Assembly: GCA_963728145.1 (NCBI GenBank)
Contig: CAVSJA010000007.1
Coordinates: 496,001 to 560,000, forward strand
Reading direction: 5' to 3'
DNA from: CAVSJA01 sp963728145
Lineage (GTDB): Bacteria; Bacteroidota; Bacteroidia; Chitinophagales; Chitinophagaceae
Length of the DNA stretch: 64,000 nt
Part shown: positions 37,621-46,176 of the stretch, in pieces
How the letters are laid out: each line of letters begins with the position of its first letter
Numbering within the stretch: the first letter of the stretch is position 1
The notes under the pieces: model-generated
The model's input: the letters and a program-made list of their open reading frames with translations, nothing else
Told to the model about the DNA's origin: nothing
Databases searched by the model: none
Position numbers and translations under genes: made by a program

Positions 37621-38904
37621 ATGAAGAAGAGTAAAACTATTCTAGGAAGAATAACAGCAGCAAGTTTTTTAGTTATGCCGGGAGTAATAGGCAATGCGCA
37701 ACCGGGGACGTCTGCCAAACTTAAGGCTGGTGAAGAAATTCGCACCTTCAAAGTCCATGTTGCTGAGGCAGAACTTAACGATCTGCACCGCCGCATTTTA
37801 GCAACCAAGTGGCCCGATCGCGAAACGGTCAAGGATGAATCGCAAGGTGTACAGCTTGCTACGATGCAGGCTCTCGCCAAATACTGGGCGACTAAGTACA
37901 ATTGGCGAAAAGTGGAGTCGAGACTCAACTCATTACCACAATACATGACTACAATAGATGGAGTGGATATTCATTTCATACACGTTCGTTCGAAATACCC
38001 CAATGCGCTACCCGTAATTATTACACATGGTTGGCCTGGCTCTATTATAGAGCAGTTAAAGGTCATTGGGCCGCTCGCGGATCCTGTTGCTTACGGTGGA
38101 AAGGCTGCAGATGCTTTTGATGTCGTGATACCATCTATACCTGGTTATGGTTTTTCGGGTAAGCCGACGCAAGTTGGTTGGGATCCCATTCGTGTAGCGC
38201 GTGCCTGGATAGTGCTTATGAAGCGCCTTGGATACACAAAATTTGTGGCCCAGGGCGGCGATTGGGGTGATGCAATTAATGAACAGATGGCTCTGCTGGC
38301 ACCTCCTGAGTTACTCGGCATCCACACTAATATGGCTGCTACTGTACCACCAGACATTTCAAAAGTACTGAAGTTTGGGGAGCCGCAGCCAGCCGGCCTT
38401 TCAGCCGATGAGAAACGAGCATTTGAACAGCTGGACTTTTTCTTTAAGAATGGACTTGGCTATGCAACTGAGATGGGTACACGTCCCCAAACATTGTACG
38501 GAATTGGAGATTCTCCCATTGGGCTGGCAGCCTGGATACTTGACCACGACGCTCGCAGTCATGAACTTATTGTTCGCGTTTTCAACGGGCAGTCTGAAGG
38601 TATTACGCGGGATGACATCCTGGACAATATCACCTTATACTGGCTAACGAATACGGCGGTTTCGTCGGGTCGTCTTTTTTGGGAAAGCAAGTTGGCATTT
38701 TTCGATGTAAAACATATTACCATCCCCGTTGCAGTAAGTGCCTTTCCCGATGAAATATATACAGCACCACGCAGTTGGTCGGAGAAAGCCTTTCCCAAAC
38801 TCATCCATTATAACAAGCTTGATAAAGGCGGTCATTTTGCGGCTTGGGAGCAACCTAAAGTTTTTACTGAAGAACTCAGAGTAGCATTCAAATCACTTCG
38901 TTGA
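37621..38904 (+). CDS. Exported epoxide hydrolase (EHN-domain type)
   Basis: 427 residues with a signal peptide (cleavage near GNAQ). An N-terminal epoxide-hydrolase (EHN) domain (FKVHVAEAELNDLHRRI, WPDRETV) precedes an alpha/beta-hydrolase core with HGWPGSIIEQ and the nucleophile motif GGDWGD. C-terminal GGHFAAWEQP carries the catalytic His. It belongs to the microsomal-type epoxide hydrolase family and would open epoxides to diols. Confidence 0.93.
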   Translation: MKKSKTILGRITAASFLVMPGVIGNAQPGTSAKLKAGEEIRTFKVHVAEAELNDLHRRILATKWPDRETVKDESQGVQLATMQALAKYWATKYNWRKVESRLNSLPQYMTTIDGVDIHFIHVRSKYPNALPVIITHGWPGSIIEQLKVIGPLADPVAYGGKAADAFDVVIPSIPGYGFSGKPTQVGWDPIRVARAWIVLMKRLGYTKFVAQGGDWGDAINEQMALLAPPELLGIHTNMAATVPPDISKVLKFGEPQPAGLSADEKRAFEQLDFFFKNGLGYATEMGTRPQTLYGIGDSPIGLAAWILDHDARSHELIVRVFNGQSEGITRDDILDNITLYWLTNTAVSSGRLFWESKLAFFDVKHITIPVAVSAFPDEIYTAPRSWSEKAFPKLIHYNKLDKGGHFAAWEQPKVFTEELRVAFKSLR

Positions 38905-39139
38905 TCTCAAAAGCTAAGCAATGGCAGTAACACATACGCCGCCGCTGCATTACAAGCATGACGGCTCTGTGTTTGATAAAGGATTCGCTAATACAACACA
39001 TCGCATCATTTCGTCATTGCCACGGGCATCTTACAACAATAGCTTTGCAGCCGACTCTTAAATGTTGAAACTACAATACAAACTGAACCTATCGGAAACT
39101 AAAAAACTTAATTATTCAAACAATCTAAAAATTAAAACA

Positions 39140-40087
39140 ATGATCAAAACAATTAATGTAATGAAAGCAGCAATTTTGATTGCTTTCCTCGGAGCCAGCA
39201 TGGCTTTCTGCAACAAGGATGGTGTACCTGGCAACGGCCACAATTCAGGCGTTACTGATTTTCATCAAACCGCTGTAACACAGTTTGTCACTGCTGGTAA
39301 AACAATATTTGCTTACAGGGTATTGGGTAATAAAGGAGGCACTCCGCTGGTGTTGATCGCCTCATTAGGAAGTTCCATGGATGAATGGGATCCTGCTGTC
39401 ACTAATGGTCTCGCTCAAAAATACAAGGTGATCATTTTCGATATCCAGGGTGTTGGTTCATCAAGCGGAAAGACACCCGATAACATTCCTGAGATGGCCA
39501 GGGGTACAGTTGCATTTATAAAATCACTCGGATACAAAAAGGTAAATTTATTTGGATTCTCTATGGGCAGTTTTATCAGCCAACAAATACTGTTGACCGA
39601 ACCCAGTTTGGTAAATAAAGTTATCCTTACCGGTACCGGACCAAAAGGTGCTGAAGGTCTTTCCAATCTTCCCAATCTGTTATCGCAAACTGTAGGTTTA
39701 ACTCCGGAACAGTCCTTTTTGGTATCTCACTTTACATCTTCTCCTGCGAGCCAGGCTGCGGGCAAACTGGCTTTTGAAAGGATTATAAAACGTACAGAAA
39801 ACAGGGATGCTCCAGTTACCGGTGAAAGCGCCACACAGGGACTAAAAGCGGTATTAGCCTGGGCCCAACCAAATCCTGATGCATTTAACGAACTTAAGAA
39901 CATCAAAAAACCAGTACTCATTGTGCAAGGAGAGTCTGATTTACTGGTTCCTGTTGTTAATGCAATCAATCTATCTAAAAACATTCCAGGTGCAAAATTG
40001 ATTGTTTATCCTGACGCAGGTCATGGTTCACATTATCAATACCACGATCAATTTGTTGAAGCGGCATTAAATTTCTTAAGCAAATAG
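39140..40087 (+). CDS. Alpha/beta hydrolase lipoprotein
   Basis: The start is set at the ATG at 39140; the in-frame ATG at 39062 gives an implausible extension and one at 39161 is possible. The leader ends with AFC as a lipobox-like site (SMAFCNKD). About 316 residues with nucleophile elbow GFSMGS, acid region GESDLLVP and catalytic GHGSHY. The substrate is unknown. The gene sits 10 bases before the truncated ohr. Confidence 0.88.
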   Translation: MIKTINVMKAAILIAFLGASMAFCNKDGVPGNGHNSGVTDFHQTAVTQFVTAGKTIFAYRVLGNKGGTPLVLIASLGSSMDEWDPAVTNGLAQKYKVIIFDIQGVGSSSGKTPDNIPEMARGTVAFIKSLGYKKVNLFGFSMGSFISQQILLTEPSLVNKVILTGTGPKGAEGLSNLPNLLSQTVGLTPEQSFLVSHFTSSPASQAAGKLAFERIIKRTENRDAPVTGESATQGLKAVLAWAQPNPDAFNELKNIKKPVLIVQGESDLLVPVVNAINLSKNIPGAKLIVYPDAGHGSHYQYHDQFVEAALNFLSK

Positions 40088-40097
40088 AAATAAAACA

Positions 40098-40163
40098 ATG
40101 GAAACAATCACACAAACAAGCAAGGTTTTATATACAGCAAAAACGCACACTACCGGTGGTCGA
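40098..40163 (+). pseudogene. Truncated organic hydroperoxide resistance gene (ohr), N-terminal end only
   Basis: The first 22 codons (METITQTSKVLYTAKTHTTG) match the start of Ohr/OsmC-type peroxidases. After GGR the similarity stops abruptly and the sequence runs into a terminator and direct repeat B. The catalytic cysteines of Ohr are missing. This marks a deletion or insertion junction at about 40164. Confidence 0.7.
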
Positions 40164-40179
40164 ATGAACCTAAAACGAC

Positions 40180-40204
40180 AAAACCCGCTACCAGAGCGGG
40201 TTTT
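40180..40204 (+). terminator. Intrinsic terminator AAAACCCGCT-ACCAG-AGCGGGTTTT
   Basis: A perfect 10-bp stem with a 5-base loop and T run, just after the truncated ohr and 14 bases before direct repeat B. Confidence 0.85.
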
Positions 40205-40218
40205 AGGGGACTGTATCT

Positions 40219-40360
40219 GCGGACCGGAGGGGGACTCGAACCTAAGTCCGCATTCTATTTTGAATCAATTTCTTGCAAATATCTCTGGAATTGTACTCCA
40301 CGAATCGCTCACTATTCTTCCCTGCTATCGAGTAACTGCAAATCTGTTCAAAGATAAAAA
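40219..40360. repeat. Direct repeat B (tRNA-3'-end-like start), right flank of island
   Basis: It begins GCGGACCGGAGGGGGACTCG, which on the minus strand reads as a tRNA T-loop (TTCGA) with a CCCCCTCCGGTCCGC acceptor-like end. The following 115 bases resemble repeat A at 32442-32585. The 5' half of a tRNA is absent, so this is not a full tRNA gene. Confidence 0.7.
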
Positions 40361-40482
40361 AACATAGTCTAATTTTCAGGAACTGATTCAGAAATTCGTT
40401 TTTAGTATCGTTACCGCATTCAAACTCCCCTTCTCATTCTACCGTTAAGGGATTCAGTGCCGAATTTTATACCTTTAAAATA

Positions 40483-41421
40483 ATGAAATCAGGAAGCAAA
40501 CCAGTGGTACTAAACAGAATCTACGATCTGTATAGAAATCTCGGAGCTTCGATTGATCGGCTGGATGAAAATTCAGAATTTTTCATCTGCAATCTCGCAA
40601 ATATTAATCTGGGTACTGATGCGACATTTGTAGGGCCAGTTTACCGGGCTAATTTCTTTTCCTTTGTTTTCGCGAAAGATTGCAATGGAACCACCTATTC
40701 GGACTATTATACTTTCGAAATAAAACCTGGCTCGATTTATTTCAATAATCCAGGGGAATTGAAGCGTGTGGTATTGAGGGATGTGAAGGAGCTTTATATG
40801 GCTACCTTAACAGAGTCTTTTTTGAAAGAACATGTCCATCCCAATATTTTTGAAGAATTTTCTTTTCTTCTTGCTGAGATCGTCCCGCCTAAGACGTTGG
40901 ACCCAGTTCAATTTGCGGAATTCGAGCTATTGTATCAACAACTCATTAAAGAATTCAATAGTGATTCTTCTTACCGGTTTAAAGTGATTGGCCATCTGTG
41001 TATGATCATGTTGATTAAGCTAAGGGAATATTTTTGGAACGACTACAACCCAATTACAGAAGGAAACCGAAGTTCACAGATTGTAAAGGACTTTAAACGA
41101 ATGCTGGAGACTCATTACCGAAATCTTAGAAAAGGTATTGTGGATAAAGTTTTCAGGATACAGGAATATGCGGAAGCACTCCATCTTCACCCTAATTATC
41201 TAAATACTATCATCAAGAGTAAGACCGGAAAACCAGTCGGAGCATGGATTACGGAGAAAACGATCGCTGAGGCCAAATCCCTCTTAAGCAATTCCGATAT
41301 TTCGATTAAAGAAATCGCCTGGCGGTTGGGATTTGCCGAGGCCCCTCATTTCAGCAACTACTTCAAGAAGTACACGAATATCTCGCCCATTTATTACCGC
41401 AAGAATAATTATGCATCTTAG
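40483..41421 (+). CDS. AraC-family transcriptional regulator
   Basis: 312 residues. The N-terminal 190 residues are a cupin-like or unrecognised sensing domain. The C-terminal AraC domain has both HTH units (VFRIQEYAEALHLHPNYLNT; ISIKEIAWRLGFAEAPHFSN). It lies 82 bases before the first SDR, so it may control the 41503-44154 genes. Confidence 0.9.
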   Translation: MKSGSKPVVLNRIYDLYRNLGASIDRLDENSEFFICNLANINLGTDATFVGPVYRANFFSFVFAKDCNGTTYSDYYTFEIKPGSIYFNNPGELKRVVLRDVKELYMATLTESFLKEHVHPNIFEEFSFLLAEIVPPKTLDPVQFAEFELLYQQLIKEFNSDSSYRFKVIGHLCMIMLIKLREYFWNDYNPITEGNRSSQIVKDFKRMLETHYRNLRKGIVDKVFRIQEYAEALHLHPNYLNTIIKSKTGKPVGAWITEKTIAEAKSLLSNSDISIKEIAWRLGFAEAPHFSNYFKKYTNISPIYYRKNNYAS

Positions 41422-41502
41422 GATTTTGCATTTCTTCCTTCGATGCTTGTAACAATTTGCCCTTTCCGGGAAACCATCTTTGTTCTAACAAAATCAATTG
41501 TA

Positions 41503-42264
41503 ATGAACACAAAATTATTCACTGGAAAGGTAGCGCTGGTTACTGGCGCAGGAAAAGGAATCGGGCAGGCAACTGCTCTTGAATTTGCTAAGTTGGGAGC
41601 CTACGTAGTTCTCAACGGTCGCAGTAAAGCCCCGCTTGAAGAGACCTTCAGGGAGGTTGAAAAATTAGGCAGCAAAGCAATTATTGTGGTCGGCGATGTT
41701 GCCGACGAATCTGTGCAAAAAGAAACTGTTGACCGGGCACTCAAAGAATTTGCACGGCTTGACTTCGCAGTTAATAATGCCGGCATCTCTCCATGGGTTG
41801 GCACTACAGCTGAATGTAGTCTGGCAGATTGGAGGAAAGTAATAGATATTAATCTAACTGGCACCTGGCTCGGTATGAAATACCAGTTACCTGCCATTGT
41901 TCAATCAGGTGGAGGGTCGATCGTCAATATGACATCCGTTGCCGCATTAATGACCTTCGAAGGGTATTCACCTTATTCTGCTAGTAAGTGGGGAATTGTT
42001 GGAATCACCAAGGTAGCTGCGAAAGAATATGCTTCAAAAGGTGTCCGGGTAAATGCTATCGCTCCCGGGTCTATTGCTACACCTTTATTCCAGGACGTGA
42101 TCAACAGCACACCTAATTCCAAAGAGGACTACCAAAAACAAGTCCCAATGAACCGCATTGCTGAATCGAGCGAAGTCGCATCAGTTGTGAGCTTTCTCTG
42201 TTCCGATGCGTCATCCTATATCACCGGAGCGGTGCTACCTGTTGATGGTGCAATGACATTATAA
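41503..42264 (+). CDS. SDR-family oxidoreductase (FabG-like)
   Basis: The start is at ATG 41503 (MNTKLFTGKVALVTGAGKGI); the upstream in-frame start at 41443 adds an unlikely N-terminus. 253 residues: TGAGKGIG cofactor motif, NNAG, catalytic Ser in MTSVAAL and YSASK. The end ITGAVLPVDGAMTL is typical of FabG-like SDRs. NADP(H) use is likely from the Arg after strand two (NGRSK). Substrate unknown. Confidence 0.92.
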   Translation: MNTKLFTGKVALVTGAGKGIGQATALEFAKLGAYVVLNGRSKAPLEETFREVEKLGSKAIIVVGDVADESVQKETVDRALKEFARLDFAVNNAGISPWVGTTAECSLADWRKVIDINLTGTWLGMKYQLPAIVQSGGGSIVNMTSVAALMTFEGYSPYSASKWGIVGITKVAAKEYASKGVRVNAIAPGSIATPLFQDVINSTPNSKEDYQKQVPMNRIAESSEVASVVSFLCSDASSYITGAVLPVDGAMTL

Positions 42265-42282
42265 ACATTAATAAACACAATT

Positions 42283-43104
42283 ATGAACTCAAATCAAAAA
42301 ACCATCTTCATTACCGGTACATCCACCGGTCTCGGAAGAGCAACAACAAAGTTATTTTCATCCAAAGGATGGAATGTAATCGCCACAATGCGCAACGAGG
42401 AAAAAGAAACTGAACTCGTTAAATTACCGGGAGTAACACTGCTAGCTCTTGATGTGACCAATCCCACCCAAATTCAGGAAGTCGTAAAAAAAGCAATTGC
42501 TCTTGGCCCCATCGATGTGGTATTCAACAATGCTGGTTATGGCATGGCAGGTCCGCTGGAAGCATTCAGCGAAGAACAAATCCTTCGAATGGTGAATACG
42601 AATATGCTGGGAACAATCCGCACGACAAAAGCATTTGTTCCCTACTTCCGCGAGCGTGGGGCGGGCCTGTTCATTAATACCACTTCGATCGGCGCATTGA
42701 TAGGCGTACCTTTTAATTCAATGTACCATGCCACCAAATGGGCTCTGGAAGGCTGGAGCGAAAGCATGTATTTCGAATTGAAACGATTCGGAGTTGGCAT
42801 CAAAACCCTTTCTCCGGGAGGTATGAAAACCGATTTCTTTACACGTTCTTTTGAGACAGCCGCGCACGAAGCTTATGACGGTTATGTTGAGAAAGTCATG
42901 AATGCGATCACCGATCCTAGGACTGTGGCAACTTACTCGACCCCGGAGAAAATTGCGGAGGTGGTTTATGAAGCTGCGACAGATGGAAAAGATCAGCTAC
43001 GGTATACCGCCGGTGAGGATGCCAAAGCTACAGTTGCCTATCGTAACCAGGTGGGTGCAGAAACGTTCCGTATGGGAATGGATCAGCAATTTTTTGCATC
43101 TTAA
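42283..43104 (+). CDS. SDR-family oxidoreductase
   Basis: 273 residues of the SDR type found in Bacteroidota oxidoreductase pairs: TGTSTGLG, NNAGYGMAG, catalytic Ser in NTTSIGAL and YHATK. It lies 18 bases after the preceding SDR, and the cyclase starts 3 bases after its stop, so the genes form an operon. Substrate unknown. Confidence 0.92.
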   Translation: MNSNQKTIFITGTSTGLGRATTKLFSSKGWNVIATMRNEEKETELVKLPGVTLLALDVTNPTQIQEVVKKAIALGPIDVVFNNAGYGMAGPLEAFSEEQILRMVNTNMLGTIRTTKAFVPYFRERGAGLFINTTSIGALIGVPFNSMYHATKWALEGWSESMYFELKRFGVGIKTLSPGGMKTDFFTRSFETAAHEAYDGYVEKVMNAITDPRTVATYSTPEKIAEVVYEAATDGKDQLRYTAGEDAKATVAYRNQVGAETFRMGMDQQFFAS

Positions 43105-43107
43105 TGT

Positions 43108-44154
43108 ATGCCTTACAAATTAGACTATACAAATGCAGCGCAACAGTTCTCCTCAAGGCATCCTTTGCTAACACGAATCGCGACCCATGTAAATTTCTGG
43201 ATCATGGCGAATCTTTTGCTCGCCGTGATCCTGCATTTACAAAAACGGGCAATGGGACAGACAGAAAATATTCCAGTTGCAAACGAAGTTATATTTGGGT
43301 TGCTTTATGGAACTTGCCTTGGGACGATTGACTATTATTTTGAAAAAAGTCGACTTAACAAAATCGCTCTGGGGAAGTTTATGCTATTGCGAATCTTCTA
43401 TTCTTTAGGACTATTGATAATGCTTCTGGTGCTTATCCCATATAATCTTTCTCCTTATGTCTTTATGCTAACAGTCATTTATTATTTTTTCATGACGATA
43501 ATTATTCATTTCATTATTCAGGTCAATAAAAAATATGGACCCGGAATATTACTTCCATTGCTGTTGGGTAAATACAAGACTCCAATTGAAGAAGAACGAA
43601 TATTCATGTTTATGGACTTAAAATCATCCACAACACTTGCCGAAAAAATAGGTCATTTAAAATACAGCGCATTTATCCGGGATAGCTTTATGGATATTAA
43701 CCAGGTAGTTTCTTCCTTTAATGCGGAAATCTATCAGTATGTAGGCGATGAAATCGTGCTCAGTTGGAAAATGAAGGAAGGTATCCGGAACTCATCTTGT
43801 ATTCTGTTTTTCTTTGCCTGCCAACGGCAATTCCATAATAGGGTTGATTACTATCAAAATAATTATGGTTTTCTACCGCAGTTTAAAGCTGGACTTCATG
43901 GCGGTATAGTGACTGCCATTGAAATAGGTGAGATCAAGCGTGACATCGCTTACCACGGAGATGTTCTTAACGCTGCAGCAAGGATTCAAAACTTGTGCAA
44001 CGAACATAACAAAACTCTCTTAGTTTCTGCCGAACTACTTTGGAAAATGAAGTTAGACCCTTCATTTTGGATTCAGTCCCTGGGAGCTATTACTTTACGT
44101 GGAAAGAAAAGCCAAGTAGAAATTGCTTCGATAGAATTGAATCCAATTCTTTAA
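43108..44154 (+). CDS. Membrane-anchored class III adenylate/guanylate cyclase
   Basis: 348 residues. The N-terminal 150 residues hold about four membrane helices. The C-terminal catalytic domain (about 165-348) has the two metal aspartates in FMFMDLKSSTTLAEK and QYVGDEIVLSW and the HGGIVTAIEIG and LNAAARIQ motifs of class III cyclases. Purine specificity is not readable. It starts 3 bases after the SDR stop. A cAMP-type output could feed a Crp-like regulator such as that at 32804, which is inference. Confidence 0.9.
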   Translation: MPYKLDYTNAAQQFSSRHPLLTRIATHVNFWIMANLLLAVILHLQKRAMGQTENIPVANEVIFGLLYGTCLGTIDYYFEKSRLNKIALGKFMLLRIFYSLGLLIMLLVLIPYNLSPYVFMLTVIYYFFMTIIIHFIIQVNKKYGPGILLPLLLGKYKTPIEEERIFMFMDLKSSTTLAEKIGHLKYSAFIRDSFMDINQVVSSFNAEIYQYVGDEIVLSWKMKEGIRNSSCILFFFACQRQFHNRVDYYQNNYGFLPQFKAGLHGGIVTAIEIGEIKRDIAYHGDVLNAAARIQNLCNEHNKTLLVSAELLWKMKLDPSFWIQSLGAITLRGKKSQVEIASIELNPIL

Positions 44155-44232
44155 AGAGATCGGGAATTAAGCCGAAGCCTTACAGAGAATCTTTGGACAA
44201 GAGCGGTAAAATAAGATTCCTTTGACATGAGG

Positions 44233-46176
44233 CTATTGAATATACTCTTTCTTAATTCCTAACTTTTTCATTCTGGACTTTAATGTTGACGGCTGAATAT
44301 TCAATATTTCAGCAGCAGCTCCCGGACCCCATATTCTGCCATTGCATTTTTTCAATACTGAAATAATATGATCCCGCTCGTTCTCATGAATGGTTTTTAG
44401 GCGGGTTTCCTCAATATCAGATGGCAAGTTCTTTTTTTCGTTTATAGGCAATAATATTTCCTCAATGATTGTACCTTTTGCAAGCAACACACTCCTCTCT
44501 ATTAAATGTTCGAGCTCACGAATATTACCTGGCCAATTATAAGCCATCATCTTATTCAAAATGCTATCAGATAATCCGCTGATTTTTTTTCCCGCCTTGT
44601 GATTATAATGATTCATAAAATGATACGCTAGCGCGGGAATATCTTCTTTACGTTCCCTTAGCGGTGGCATTATTATCGGAAAAACATTTAACCGATAATA
44701 CAAATCAAGGCGAAAACGCCCCTCAGCAACTTCTTTTTCAAGATTGCGGTTAGTAGCAGCGATGATACGGACATCAACTTTAGTAACGTCTTTTGCCCCG
44801 ATTCTTTCTATCTCCTTTTCCTGTAACACTCGCAACAATTTTACTTGCAACTCTATCGGCATCTCTCCAACCTCATCTAAGAATATAGTCCCTGTATCAG
44901 CTTTTTCAAACTTACCAAATCGTTTATCAGTAGCACCGGTGAATGATCCCTTTTCATGACCAAATAATTCAGATTCTATTAACGTAGAAGGCAATGCTGC
45001 GCAATTAACTTTAACAAACGGTTTCCCTTTTCGGGGAGAGAAATTATGGATGCAATCCGCTATCATTTCTTTACCCGTACCGCTTTCTCCCATAATCAGA
45101 ACAGAAGTATCTGAAGGTGCTACTTGCGTGACATGATCAAATACATTGAGCAAGAGATGACCCTTACCAATAATGTTTTTACATCCCTCTACAATACCAG
45201 AATTTGCAGTTGTCTTAGGTTGATTGACTAGCGGGTTGACCAATGCATCGCTTTTTCCTTTTTGCAAGATTTGTTCAATGCTATTAATTAATGGTAATTG
45301 AATCCTTTCAAACAGATCAACTTGGTCTGCATTATATGCATCCGTTCTTCTACTGTACAAACAAAAACTGAAAGTCTTTCCGTCTGAAATATTCATAGGC
45401 ATTTCAAGATGTGATTTCAGTTGAAAGGTATCAGCAAATAATTTTCTTAAAGAAGGCTGCTTACAGATATTTTTAAATGCCTCTTCATCATAAAATATTG
45501 GATTTGTCTCTTTCGGATTATTTGATTGCAGTGCGATAAGTTCTTCTGTCGTTTTTCCGGTGATAGATGATAATTCTTTTATCCCGATTATTTGATATTC
45601 ATTGAAACCAATTCTTAAAAAACACATGCCCTTAAAGTTGGGTTGTCCTATATTGTCAAATCCTGCGGCCAGGAAATCAAATGGAATATACGGCTGAAGG
45701 ATCATTGCGATTTTCAAAAGCTTTTTTTCCCAATTAACTGGATCACTGATAATATTTTTCAAATCCTTTTGTAGCTCAGCTTCCCTGCGATATCTTGATT
45801 CAAGACTGTGTTCGTGGCGATACCTTGCAATTTCAAGGGTAATCAACAAATCTTTTTCTCTAAACGGCTTAACCAAAAAACCGTATGGTTGGGTGGCTTT
45901 AGCCGCATTCAATACGTCTTCATTTGAATTAGCAGACAGATATACAAAAGGGATATTATCCTCTGTCAATTGTTTTGCAAGATCAATTCCAGTAAGTTTT
46001 CCTTTCAGAAATATGTCCAAAAGGACAAAATCCGGTCTTTCCTTTATGATCATTTCCTGTGCTTGTAATACTGAGCGGGCAATACTTGTAACACCATAAC
46101 CAGCCTGTGTCAGCATTAGCCGGAGATAATCTGCTTCGACAAATTGATCTTCTACAATAAGTATTTTTTCTTTCAT
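44233..46176 (-). CDS. Sigma-54-dependent response regulator
   Basis: 647 residues. A receiver domain (phosphoacceptor region FVLLDIFLKG) and a central, probably sensory region are followed by an AAA+ domain with Walker A GESGTGKE, the GAFTGA-type loop as GSFTGA, and FLDEVGE. A C-terminal Fis-type HTH closes it (NGRIWGPGAAAEILNIQPST). The GSFTGA loop contacts sigma-54. The start overlaps the histidine kinase stop by 4 bases (ATGA), so the two are a co-translated pair. Its targets are unknown; the divergent 48.7-57.3 kb genes are a candidate. Confidence 0.95.
   Translation of the reverse strand: MKEKILIVEDQFVEADYLRLMLTQAGYGVTSIARSVLQAQEMIIKERPDFVLLDIFLKGKLTGIDLAKQLTEDNIPFVYLSANSNEDVLNAAKATQPYGFLVKPFREKDLLITLEIARYRHEHSLESRYRREAELQKDLKNIISDPVNWEKKLLKIAMILQPYIPFDFLAAGFDNIGQPNFKGMCFLRIGFNEYQIIGIKELSSITGKTTEELIALQSNNPKETNPIFYDEEAFKNICKQPSLRKLFADTFQLKSHLEMPMNISDGKTFSFCLYSRRTDAYNADQVDLFERIQLPLINSIEQILQKGKSDALVNPLVNQPKTTANSGIVEGCKNIIGKGHLLLNVFDHVTQVAPSDTSVLIMGESGTGKEMIADCIHNFSPRKGKPFVKVNCAALPSTLIESELFGHEKGSFTGATDKRFGKFEKADTGTIFLDEVGEMPIELQVKLLRVLQEKEIERIGAKDVTKVDVRIIAATNRNLEKEVAEGRFRLDLYYRLNVFPIIMPPLRERKEDIPALAYHFMNHYNHKAGKKISGLSDSILNKMMAYNWPGNIRELEHLIERSVLLAKGTIIEEILLPINEKKNLPSDIEETRLKTIHENERDHIISVLKKCNGRIWGPGAAAEILNIQPSTLKSRMKKLGIKKEYIQ

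Noticed and set aside
38921..39061. 46-codon frame before the lipoprotein hydrolase gene
   Set aside because: It has an ATG and ends next to another ATG, but the peptide matches nothing I know and there is no second line of support.
40098..40367. 89-codon frame read as one protein
   Set aside because: Only the first 22 codons look like Ohr; the rest crosses a terminator and a repeat, so it is not one gene.
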